Source: Phoronis australis
Lineage: Eukaryota; Phoronida; Phoronidae
Length of the DNA: 64,000 nucleotides
NCBI GenBank assembly: GCA_002633005.1
Contig: NMRA01000041.1
Span: forward strand, 371,016-435,015
Direction: 5' to 3'
A model generated the notes under the pieces. That model saw only the letters and a list, made by a program, of their open reading frames with translations. It searched no databases and was not told where the DNA came from. The translations under genes and the position numbers were made by a program. Positions within the stretch are counted from its first letter, which is position 1. Every line of letters starts with the position of its first letter. Positions 1 through 12,932 of the stretch are shown here, in pieces.

Positions 1-228
1 ACCACTTTACTGAAAGTGTTTTCCAAAAGACTTCTATTACAGCATTTTAGATAGTAAAGCAGAAGTAGTTAAAATTGTCTAAAGTCACAGAAATACTTTC
101 AAAACGAAACCTTTCTTCTCTTAAATCAAAAATTAAAGATTTTTTGTTTTTCTGATTGGCCGTATCAAACTGGAAGGGTCTGTGCTCAATCATGTCCTGT
201 GTACCCGAGTTCCAGTAATTATTTTCAG

Positions 229-321
229 TGGTGCCTGAAGTAGTTACCAGTGCCCTAAAGAAGCTGGGGTTTGCATCCTTCAGAGAGGGGCAGGAGTATG
301 CTGTCAGGAGGATACTGTCAG
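229..321 (+). CDS. RECQL4: RECQL4 exon with motif 0
   Basis: Follows the acceptor TTATTTTCAG and ends at donor GTGGGC. Entry after 2 nt of a split codon, exit phase 1. It encodes [14 protein letters not shown] and [14 protein letters not shown], the RecQ motif 0 region containing the glutamine that reads the adenine of ATP. The split glycine codon joins exactly to the next exon to give ILSGLSTLVV. No earlier RECQL4 exon is visible in 1-228. Confidence 0.88.
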
Positions 322-3300
322 GTGGGCTACACTCTTCCAGATGTTGAATGAACGCCCAGGGCAGTTCCATTCAACACTTTCTAAAAGTCTCTACTTTTGC
401 AAACTTGGTACTGAACATATGGCTGTGACTTCTTGTTTGCAAATTTTATTGGAAAGTTAGTCTTAATCTTAAAACCTGCATTTTGTCTTACTTAGCTGCC
501 TAAAAACTTACAATCAAATTTCATTGTTTTTTACTCTCACAAAACGGATCTTATAACATTCCATACTGGGACAGGATTTTATTTATCTTACCAGCTCAGT
601 CTCAGGCAGTGTGCCATTTTCTAACTCACAATTTTAAGGATGGCCATGTCACCGGCATTGCATGCATTCGCCATTTTCTAACTCACAATTTTAAGGATGG
701 CCAAGTCTCAGGCATTGCATATATAGGCCATTTTCTAATTCACGATATAAAGGATGGTCATGTCACGGGCATTGCATACACATGCCATTTTTTTCTAATT
801 TTTATGCGCCCACATATTTGTGGACGCATTATGCCGTCATCTCCGTCTGTCCGTCCGGCGTCTGCTGCTCTATCTCTAAAACTCTTTGACATACGTTCAT
901 GCAATTTGGCACATGTGTTCCATTCATGAATGGGACGGCATGAGCGAACTTTCGGACAGATCCGACTACCTAGTGGCAATTTTAGTTTTTTACGTTTAAC
1001 TCCATATCTTCAAAGATCCTCAACAGATTTTCATAAAATTTTAAATATAGGCATCTACTGGTGTGATGACTCAATCTTCCTGTTTTTGGATGGAATCGAG
1101 GTATTTTGCACCACCTAGTGGCCATTTTTTCTGTTTTCAAATCTTGTTTTTGGCTTCCACCCCTGTATCAACCAATCATTTGAAAATATTAATAAATATA
1201 TTCGTCTCTGTGTGAAGACGACCTTTGATGATGGTGACTGACTACTGTGGCGCCTCCTAGTTTTAGTTTTGTTTTGCGCCCATAGTTGTATCTCCTAAAC
1301 CCACTGCAGGATTTTTTAAATTACTAAATTTAGTAAGACTTAGTGTATTTATATGAAGATAACAACAGACGACGACGACTTTCAGGCAGATCCAACGGAC
1401 ACTGTGCCCACTAGTGATAATTTCATTTAATTCTGTTTTCCTTTGTTTCTCTGAAGTTACTTGACATTTTTTTTGAAATATGGCATGTTCCTGTTTTTGG
1501 ATGGATTGTATGTTTTTGATCCATCTAGTGGCCATTTTTATGATACAAATAAATAACCCTAAAAGCACACCATTTGCAATGCATTCTTGGGTGCATTTCA
1601 ATGCTCTGCGTTGCTCTCGTCTATTAGGTTGGACAATCACAGTAAACATTGATGAGTCTTAATCTCTCGTTGGTTAGGGAAATAGAATTGTATTGTGGTA
1701 AGGAATGTTAAAAGATCAGGGCCTAATTTGATCTTCGTATTTAGCCAGCTAAATTGGACGAAATGCAGGTTTAAGTGAATTTTTTTAAAGGAACAATGTG
1801 TGTACCCAACTAGGGGATTGTTTTCTAGATGCTCTTCTGATGGGATCAATTATTCAGAATTTCTCCTCACCAAAATTTGGAGATACACTTACTGATATTG
1901 CAGTGTTCACTATGCTGTTTACGCATTGTTACATGTTAATATTGACTTCTTGGCTGCTATCAGATTAATGATTAATTCAAACATAACTGTATATGCAGGG
2001 CCATGCGAAGCTTAAAGAAATTTTTCGCACAGGTGTTGCACTTTGGCAGATACACTACATCACTTATTGGTGCCAGCGGACATGTGTTTTACTGGAATGT
2101 GCATCGTGTTTTTCATCTTTTGATGAAACATTTCAACATTGTCAATTTATAACAATTCTGAGGAACTTCTCAGTGTACTTCATGACATTGCAAGTTGTGA
2201 AAAAGTCCCATGAATATTTTTTATACATTTATTGTAACAAAGTGACAATTGCAATACATACCTAGTACATAAACATACATAAACATTTACCACCCTTCTA
2301 GCTGTACTAAGTTCCATTTTTCGTTGTGATTTTCTAATGTAACATTGATTTTACTAATGGTAAATTCTATATTTCTATAGTTTTTGAAAACTCAAGTGAC
2401 ATCAGTTGTTAATGGAATTTTGTTCTGCATTCTACATTGATAAATGACATTTTTTGTTATTAAAACTACAATATTTATTCTGTTGTTACATTTGGTATTT
2501 CCAAACAGAATGTCAAGGCTGTTTAAAAAATCGATCCTAAGGAAATCAGCACAAACTTTCCTCCACAACTCTCTTACATAGCTACATTCCACAAATAAAT
2601 GTTATATAATAGTGTCTTTATGATCTGAGCAAAATGTGCATGGTCATTGTCTTGAGTTTTAATTAACGTTAAAAAGACATATGTAGCCCTGTGAATTTGA
2701 AAAATTGCATGTAAGGAAATGTTCAACACTTGTAGTTTGTGATCTAATCTGAATTCTGTGCAATATTTTTCACCATTACCTACATCTCTTTGCCAGGTTT
2801 GTCAACATTGGTTGTCATATCAACAGGTGGAGGCAAGTCATTGTGCTACCAACTACCTGCTTACCTGTATGCCCAGAGGTCAAAGTGCATCACCTTGGTT
2901 ATATCCCCTCTAGTGTCCCTGATGGAGGATCAGGTATATTGAATCCTGCTGAATACTGTCACATCAATTGCATGTTTGGAAGCTCCAGACATAGTTGTTG
3001 TGATGGCATCTAGTACATGTATATGCTTTGTTTGCTGACTTCCTGGTAATGTAAACCTGAAAGGCCCTTCAGTGGTCAAAATTTCTGCAAATTTTTGAAC
3101 TTCAATGACAGATTTAGAAAATTAAAGAGTCTGTGAGCTCCTTGATCAAGGTTGAATTTTTTCACAATTGTCGCACTTCGTTGGAATAGGAGTTATATCA
3201 ATCATTCTCCCCAGCTGACTAGTTGCTTTTAATTATGGAGACTTTCTAACTTTTCAGATCACTGGTCTGCCCAATGAGTTGAAGGGTGTCTGCTATCACA

Positions 3301-6300
3301 CTAATATGTCTAAAACACAGCGCGAGAACGTTTTGCAACGTGTCCGGGAAGGAGACGTTCACTTTCTACTCATTTCCCCTGAATCGTTGGTGGGTGGGGG
3401 GCGGAGTGGAGGCCCTGGGTTCAGCTATCGCGACCTGCCACCTGTCGCATTTGCCTGTATCGACGAGGCACATTGTTTGTCAGAATGGTCGCATCACTTC
3501 CGTCCATCTTATCTCCGAGTGTGTAAGGTGAGACTGTGTCCCATAGTCAGTAATCGTTAATTAACCTCTTATTTGTGAAGACCAAGTATTTATTGATTTC
3601 AGACCTGCTGTAGACCTGGCTTCATTAGAGACCTGCTTATGTAATACTAGTAAGGCTAAAACTATGGTGACTATAGAAATTGCCTTATCCAGTTTGTCAC
3701 TCCCAGGCAGTGTGGCCTAATGAGAAAGGTGTCTGCTTCTATACTCAAGGTCGTGGGTTTGAGTCCCACTGCTACACACTGCTAGACCCTTGAGTCAGGT
3801 CTCTAGCTCCTCAACTCTGGTTTTATCTATATATTAAAGCATAATGTTTCCAAGTGATCAGTGCAATGGGCGCATCTGAGCTAGTTGACTGCACATGTCT
3901 TGTACAACGTTTACCAGACTGCCTACAGTTATTTTTGTATGGTCACTCCTTGGTCCCAAATGTATCATAGACTGAACTAGTATTGGACACCCAATATGTA
4001 TTAAAGTCATTGTACCTGATGTCCGGCTTTGGTTAGAAGTTTTGGTTTTACAGTTCTGTAGTTATGCAGTATATTTGATGTACACGTTTTTGATCTAGAT
4101 TAACTTAGTTCATAATATCCACCTTGAGTCCATTATCAGCTCATGGCAGTGCTTTAATATTAAAAGTACCTATCAATTGTCCAAATTATAATTGTATGTT
4201 CAAATTTCTTGATGTCAATCATGTGATCAATGTATTGCGTTTCCTACACAAGAGTTCATTGAATAATTTTACTTGATACACAGCAGGTACACCGAACTAT
4301 AGCCAGTGACCATCAATGTTCGTGACTCTTGACTGCTCACTGCTCACTAAAAAAATGAAAGAGAGTTGAAAAACCTTCAAAGACTTTAATACTGAGATAA
4401 TGGTTAAACTAGGTACTCAGTACCAGTTTACCTGACATCTAGTCTGCCTCCATGCTATGAACATTCCCAATAAATAAGATTGGTTCTAACCCCAGTGGTT
4501 AAGGTAAACGGTGGGGTATGGAAAATTGAACTAGACCGTATTTATCCACCTTGGTTGAGTCGCGCTTGGCTCACGATCAAAGGGATGCCGCCAAGCTACT
4601 CTAGTCATCGAGTCACGAGCGAGGATAATTGGCTTCGCTCATGCGGATATGATCAGCTGATTACAATCTAGCTAGCAGACTGTACTTTTTATGGAGAGAG
4701 TTTTACGTAGTTTTTACTCTAATATTTGAAAAGAGGAGCGAAAACAAATATGAGTACAACTTTGAATTTTTCAAATCGGCCCAGGATAAGAGATTTTGCA
4801 ACACAGCAACACTCACGATTACTTTCATTCGGCGCGCACTAATACAAAAATATAGGACCCAAGTTATTTAGATTTTGGAACACATGCATTGCAATATTCA
4901 AAATACGTTTATTATGAATCTTACAAGCTGTAAAACGACGTTGTTAATTTCATTGTGTTCATTCATTGTCATCCGTCAAATCGGCAATTTCCGAGATGTG
5001 ATCTGCGGCGTGCGCGTATGTGTACAAAACACGTGATTGTTATGTTCCTGAAGTACGAAAATTAAGAAGGCTTTAACATGCCGTTATTATTGACAGGGAC
5101 ACGATAAAACGAATTTGGATTTTGACTATAGTCTTGATACAGCGATCTGACTGACCACTGCGTCAGTGTCTCCGTTAGACCCAGAAATTTCACACAGCCC
5201 GGGTAGTTCATTTCATCCCCAACATGTAGATCGAGCCTTGGACTATTAATACTCCACGGCAGAGCTAATGACAGTCGGCCTGTGCACACAAAATCTGTGT
5301 GTTAACCAGCACTCACCTTGCACGTTACAGCCGTTTAAGTGAAAAACAATCTAGTAAACGCCATTTTCTTGCATAATCCTCCGCCTTTTGTAACAAAAAA
5401 GTATCGTCGATGACCCGCACACGCACGCTCACTCACTCTCATACGCAGACGACCTTCAAAAAAAACGTCACGTGACGACAACATGTGTGTTCATCCAGAG
5501 ATTTTTCTCGTGTTGTGGAGTACGATGTATCGCACATTTGGACTTAATCGCATTAATCTGGACTCAACATGAACTTAAAAATTGTAAAACATCAGGAAGA
5601 TTTCAGGTAATTTGTTGAGTCGAAACTATATTTTTATTCAAGAGTACAAGTTTTCCTATTGACGATCGCGATTCAGCGACACATCAGTTGGCAAGTTTTC
5701 GCCCTGTGATGAGCACAATTTTTTGAAAAATTATCGTAATTTAACAACGGAAGTTCAAACATAACTGTATATGCTGGGCCATGCGAAGTTTAAAGAAATT
5801 TTTCACAGAGGTGTTGCACTTTGGCAGATACACTACATCACTTATTGGTGCCGGCGGACATGTGTTTTACTGGAATGTGCATCGTGCTTTTCATCTTTTG
5901 ATGAAACATTTCAACATTGTCAATTTATAACAATTCTGAGGAACTTCTCAGTGTACTTCATGACATTGCAAGTTGTGAAAAAGTCCCATGAATATTTTTT
6001 ATACATTTATTGTAACAAAGTGACAATTGCAATACATACCTAGTACATAAACATACATAAACATTTACCACCCTTCTAGCTGTACTAAGTTCCATTTTTC
6101 GTTGTGATTTTCTAATGTAACATTGATTTTACTAATGGTCAATTCTATATTTCTATAGTTTTTGAAAACTCAAGTGACATCAGTTGTTAATGGAATTTTG
6201 TTCTGCATTCTACATTGATAAATGACATTTTTTGTTATTAAAACTACAATATTTATTCTGTTGTTACATTTGGTATTTCCAAACAGAATGTCAAGGCTGT

Positions 6301-9300
6301 TTAAAAAATCGATCCTAAGGAAATCAGCACAAACTTTCCTCCACAACTTTCTTACTCTTACTCTCAATCCAACAACCACGGATCCCCCTAGTGGCTAATA
6401 GTATTTTTACCTCTGTCTCTTCAGAGCTCATGAAAAGAAATTTGGCTAAAGATCATTATTAATTAGACAGCATTGCCTTCTATTTTCGGGTGGATTCAAT
6501 GTATTCTGCAGCAATGCCTAGAGCCAGAGGCCATTTTTATGTGCCCATATATACATATGACGCTTCTTATTTGTGATTTTATCTTTTTTGTATCCACGGC
6601 TGTGTATCCTTACATTTGCAAAAGTGATTAAATACATGGCACTTGTTGATATTTCAGTCTTTATTCCATTCCGTTCGTATCCTTGGACCATGGTTCGACA
6701 CTCATCAGAACATTGGTGAAGCAAGTGGCCAAGAGACATGATTAAAAGACGTATGATATCATTCCGAGGATATGAGCGGAACAGAATAGACTGTTAATAA
6801 CGACAAGTGTCGTGTATTTAATCAATTTTGCATATCAGAATACTTGCTCCCTAAGTACAGCCTTAAGCATTTGCAGGATTTTTATGCGCCCACATATTTA
6901 TATGAGGTCGCATATTGCCGTCATCTCTGTCAGGGCGTCCGGGCGTCAGGCGTCCGCGGCTAAATCTCCTAAACCCCTTGCAGGATCGTATTGAAATTCG
7001 ACAGGTGTGTTCCTATGGGATCTACGACAGAGGGCGATTAGTTTCGGACTGACCCTAGTACCGCTGTGGCCCCTAGTGGCAATTTTAGTTTTTGACGTTT
7101 GCCTCTGTATCTTCAAAGGTCTTCAGCCGATTTTCATGAAATTTGGTACATAGGGCATAATGAGTTGATGCCATCCTCACGTTTTCAGATTGCTTCGATG
7201 GATTTTGCGCCATCTAGTGGTCATTTTTACTATAATTTTAGAGTCAGATGGGATGGCATGAGCGAACTTATGGACAGATCGGACTACCAGTGTGCCCCCT
7301 AGTGGCAATTTTAGTTTTTATTTGGCAGAATTCTGGGAATTCCGCCAAGTATGTTGGTCTGACATCAATTTTTTTTTTGTTTGTATGCTCTCTACAGGTC
7401 GCAATTTTCGTCCAATCCGCACGAAATTTGCATGCAACGTGTAGATCAGAAAGTCCTAGAAGCCTATTGTTTTTGGTCATGATCGGATTCATAATGGCGG
7501 ACGTGGCGGCCATTTAGTTTCCGGTCTCAGATTCAAAATTTATGCTCATAGAGGCCACATTTTTTGACGTACAAGGCTGAAACTTGGTACGATTATTATA
7601 GAACACATGTGCTACAACTGTGCCGAAAAACGTTGACTTCCGGGTACAGATGGCGGGAATGTTGACAATGGTGCATTCACCCCTATATATCTGGCCAAAA
7701 ACATTTTCTCCTGTAGAGGGCGCATTGGCGAACCAATCGCTTTCAAACTGGTCACATGTTTGTTGCTATTAATCAGCTTTTATAAAATTTTGTTAAACCG
7801 GTAGTCACTTTCAAGATGGCGGCTCTGGCGCATTTTCACCCATTTTCGATTGTTCTGCTGTCGCATCTTTAACGGGAAGAGTAAATGACGTGAATTTGTG
7901 CATGGGGATTCTTTGAAGTATGCTCTGTCAAAAGTTCTGCGATAACGTTTTTCTCAGACTTACCGTTTTCGAGTTATTTGACTTTGAATTTCAAAAAAAT
8001 GCAAAATTTCAATTTTTTCGAAAAATTTATGGATTGTTGCGAAACCATCAATTTAGATAGTTTTGGACGGGCTTTCAGAAGATGTTTTCCATTTTTCGTT
8101 ACGATGTCTACTTTTTGAATTATTCGAGATTTTCTAATGGCAGTCAGGCCGCAGCCACGGGGCATTTTCCAGTGCCTACAATTCATATACAGGGCGTATG
8201 TAAGGTTTGGGTCGTTGTTCGAGGATTCTGTTGTAAACAGATGCCAGGAAAATGATTTATTTTGTGTTTTTGAATGAGAAAAGCCAAGTTTTTACCTACT
8301 TTTGATGCAAACCGGTGGCTGGCATTTGCTATCAACCTCTTTCGTCTGCCGTCCGAGAAACAGGGTGCGTGAACAAGACTGCAGGATATTTCTTACTGAT
8401 TTGTTCGCTAGTCGCATGAATGTTATTGTGTTGTTTATAATCTCTGCCTTCATCGTCATGATCGTCGTCGTCGTCCTCCCCATCGTCCTGTTTTCGCGTA
8501 ATTTCGCTGAGAGTCTCTCCTCCGAGCGCTCCCGTTTTACGTTTACCTCAGTCTGTATCTTCAAAAGTCCTGAACAGATTTTCATAAATTTTTTTTTGGC
8601 GCTATCAACCTGTTTTCAGATGGATTTGACATAGTTTGCGCCACCTAGTGGTCATTTTTACTGTTTTTGAGCCTATTTTGGTGTGCCACATAGTGGTAAT
8701 TTTTATGATACAAATGACCCTAAAAGCACACCGTTTACGATACTTTCGTGGGCAAATTTCAACTCTCCGCTTTGCTCTTGTTAAGGTTCTAAAAGATAAA
8801 CTGGGCGTAAAGTGTTTCTTAGGACTAACTGCCACAGCCACAGCATCAACAGCCAACAATGTGGCAGACCATCTGGGTATACAAGACCATGAGAAAGCCA
8901 TCATACGTGGGGCACCTGTTCCGAGGAACTTGAAGCTGTCGGTGTCTCTGGACAAGAATAAGGAACAGGTATAGAAAAGCACATCTAATACCACATTGCA
9001 GTTATTTCAAATGTATCTGCCCTACACATTAGGAAAAATGGCTATGACATCTTGACTATGTAAATCAATAGATTGGTATTGGATGGGGAATGGGAACTTT
9101 ATTTTTTGCCAAGTTGGGAGTGGGTGTTTAGTCCAGTCAACTGTTTGAGCTAATAGATGATACATAGGACGCAAAACGTTAGGGAATTGTTTGTGTTGTG
9201 GGAAGTAGTTTTCTTTTTTTTAGCATTCAAAAAATGCAAGGAACCGGTTCCTCTGAAAATTTAAACTTTTCTCTTTTGGTCCAAAGTCACGATTTTATAG

Positions 9301-12300
9301 GCAGATTTTGATAAATAATGAAACAAGTAACATCAATACCGCTTAAGTTTAAGAATATCTGTGCAAGCTTTAAAAGCGTCTTCTCCTTCTCGAGCCTAAA
9401 ATTAAGCACAAGGTTAGTGTAAGTATCATAAACCCCGCTTGAATTTAAGCATATCTGTACAAATTCTGAAATCAACATCTCCTACTCTGGCTTAAAATTA
9501 AGCAAAAGTCTCACCCACATAATACCTGCTTAAATTTAAGAATAACTGCACAAGTTTCAAAATCGCCATTTCCTTGTCTGGCTTAATATTAAGCACAAGT
9601 GTAACATAAATCCCGCTTAAACTTAAGANTCATACGTGGGGCACCTGTTCCGAGGAACTTGAAGCTGTCGGTGTCTCTGGACAAGAATAAGGAACAGGTA
9701 TAGAAAAGCACATCTAATACCACATTGCAGTTATTTCAAATGTATCTGCCCTACACATTAGGAAAAATGGCTATGACATCTTGACTATGTAAATCAATAG
9801 ATTGGTATTGGATGGGGAATGGGAACTTTATTTTTTGCCAAGTTGGGAGTGGGTGTTTAGTCCAGTCAACTGTTTGAGCTAATAGATGATACATAGGACG
9901 CAAAACGTTAGGGAATTGTTTGTGTTGTGGGAAGCAGTTTTCTTTTTTTTAGCATTCAAAAAATGCAAGGGTGATTTGAGAAATGAAGACTGGTGTTTTT
10001 AAAAAGGGTGTTTACTACTGAACATGGGTGTTCAAAAGTCAAGATTTGCTAAATTATGGGTGTTAAAATAAAAGACTGATCTGATGTATTCGTTAAGTAC
10101 TATTAAGTAAGCTGATATGAAACTGCCTCAAACATAGATCTAGAATTGTAAGAATATGTCGATATGGTATCCTACATCGGTGTAGATCAAAAATCTGCTA
10201 ACTTACTATAAACTGCATGCTTTAAGAGTTTTAGGAAAATTGTAGCATGCTGGCATAGGGCTTGTCCTGCATTGACATAGGGTCTAATAATTTACCAGTC
10301 TTTGACGAAATGTAGTGGCCTTGTGACAGAGCCCTTATGAAACGTCAATTGCTCACAGTCGCATCTAAATCGCGCCTGCAGCACTCGGGTAATTTTAATC
10401 AAGTGAAAAGGTATCTATTGACCTATAGTTCAGATCTTATCAATCATAAAGAAACCTCACGATATTTTTAAAGATGCACTGGGCCACAAATGCAGACGAT
10501 GGATACACTGTAATTATGTCACTCATTGCCCCAGTAATACATGCTGGAATTGCCCTTTCCTTCAGTAGTTACATTTACATCAGACTAAAACTGATACATG
10601 TGCATGAACTGTTACAATTTTCAAAATTTGATATCGGCTGAAATTCAAATGTTCACAACATCAAGCAAGACCACTTAGGCCTATAATTTCATGTAATAAG
10701 CAGTCACAAAATCTTGATTTGCAAAAAAAACAACGTATAAAATAACCCAAGTTTTATTTGGTTGGGTGCTTTGAGTTTATTGTTCAGTGTATTTGTGCCC
10801 ATCTTCAGCCCCCAGTAAAGTTATTTGTCAGTGACTTTAAGCGTATGGGGAATAGGGCCGTACCAGAATACGTGGCTATAGCACTCTCCTTTGTCCTGGA
10901 GATAAGAAAGAGGGTGACCTCGTCTTCAAAATCTGACACCTTTTCGCAGATTATGTCGAAGACCGGCGAGTTGTATACCCGTGGAAATTTTCCTGACTTC
11001 AACTGATAAGGGATATCTTCAAGAGAGGAAATTCTGTTCAGTTCAAAATTAACTCAACAAACTTCGTTTGCCCGCTCCCTTTGCATTTTCCTGTCTCTCA
11101 TTGATGTCGGGAAGGTGAAGAACTTCATGTCATTTGTCCATAGGTATTTGTCCTGTTTATCAAGCATTCTCATGTTGGAGTTGCAGCCCACAGCGCAGCA
11201 ACAATTTAGCATTGGTAGGGCGTAAATGCCGATGAGAAAAACTTGTAAAAATGTAGATAAAAACAAAGAACATTTTGACTCCAATGGCACAGAAATGAGG
11301 CAGCAAAATATGTGCCTGCCTTCTGCTTATGATATTGTGTGCAATGAGATTCAAGTGTCGCTGATCCAGGATGGCCCCATTGTATTAATGTTCATGTTGT
11401 TTTTCTCTGACTTAATCCAGATGGCTTGTTTAACCGTACCAACTTCATGTTGTTTTCCTGGTTTGTATTGTACTGTAAATGCACTGTAAATGAAGTTGTG
11501 AAAGCATGCTCCATAGCTTTATACTTACAACTTGTCTTCAGGCCTTGGTCCATCTGTTAGACGGAGAGCGATTTAGGAAGTGTGAGTCTGTGATCATATA
11601 CTGCACACGGCGTGAGGAAACGGAGCGGCTTGCTACGCTGATACGCATACACTTCAAAGATGACCCAGAACTTGGTAAAAAAGGCAAAAAAGGTTAGTTG
11701 CATTCTTAGCAGTGGTTTTGGAAAAAACATGTTTATGCGCGATATTTATTATTGTGCTTAATATCCTGTGGGCAATGTTTCAACCTTGTTTTTGTGCTAA
11801 ATTGTGTTTCTTTATAATGTTGCTGTCACTTTTCACTTACTTAATGTGTTCATCTCATCCTCCTTATGCCTCCAAAAAGATTTTAATTTTGGGTTTGGGG
11901 TTGATGTGCAGAAGGAGAAATTGAAAAACTACCCATGAATATTGGATTTGTGGTTTGTTGTTTCCTTTTAAAGCTGAAAGTACCCCTATGTTGTGTACAT
12001 TCCTTCTGTTGTCTATTTTCTTCACAGCTTAAAAGTTGAGTGTATATCTTGCTGTAGCTATATATTGCGCAAACAAACAGCATACTTGATTTTGCGAAAA
12101 TGTGGCTTTGTCGGTCACTTGCCTTTATTGACCCTGGTTATTGGTCAGTGTTGTAGCCATTTAATTTTCTCCATGTGTATGGTAGCTTTCATCCGTAGGC
12201 ACTGAGCTGGTCGAATGCTACCACGCCGGGCTGACTGCCGCCAAGCGTACACGTGTCCAGAAAGCCTTCATGACAGGCCGACTGTGCATTGTCATTGCGA

Positions 12301-12899
12301 CTGTAGCATTTGGCATGGGCTTAGACAAGTCAGACGTTCGTGCTGTCATCCACTTCAACATTCCACGCAGTTTTGAGAGCTACGTGCAAGAAATTGGACG
12401 AGCAGGCCGTGATGGAATTGAGGCTCATTGTCATCTGTTTCTTGACCCAGAGGTGAGATTTTAAATTCTACATTTCAGAAAAATCTGTTTTGCTGTTAAC
12501 TGAGAATTTTGTTTTGAAGTCTTGGGAGTTGCCAATTACTTTGGACACACAGGATGGGGTAATTTTAAAAAATCATGTCAAAGTTAGATTACATTTACCA
12601 GTCTTATGTCAAAACTTGCAAAGGAAGTGTGTCGAAATAAGACCAGAAGTTTTATTGATATTGTATTACAATAGTTTGTGGTTTTAGGAATGAATATGAA
12701 ATAAAAACTTTCTAGTTTTAGGGATGAATATGAAATAAAAACTGTCTAGTTTTAGGGATGAATATGAATGTCAAATAAAAACTGTCTGAGTGGTACCACT
12801 TTTACACTTTTAGTTTTGGTGATTTAATCTTTCCAAGTAAGTTAGTTTTAATTGGCAGTTGTTGTAGCAGTAGTAGTAGTAGTAGTAGCACCAACAGCT

Positions 12900-12932
<33 letters not shown>

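Noticed and set aside
47-370. 107-codon minus-strand ORF at the left edge
   Set aside because: It overlaps the RECQL4 motif 0 exon in antisense. The plus strand gives the conserved FREGQ sequence with proper splice sites, so the minus frame is a shadow.
9630-9697. second copy of the motif III exon end
   Set aside because: No acceptor, begins at an N, and is near-identical to 8901-8968. An assembly duplication is the simpler explanation.
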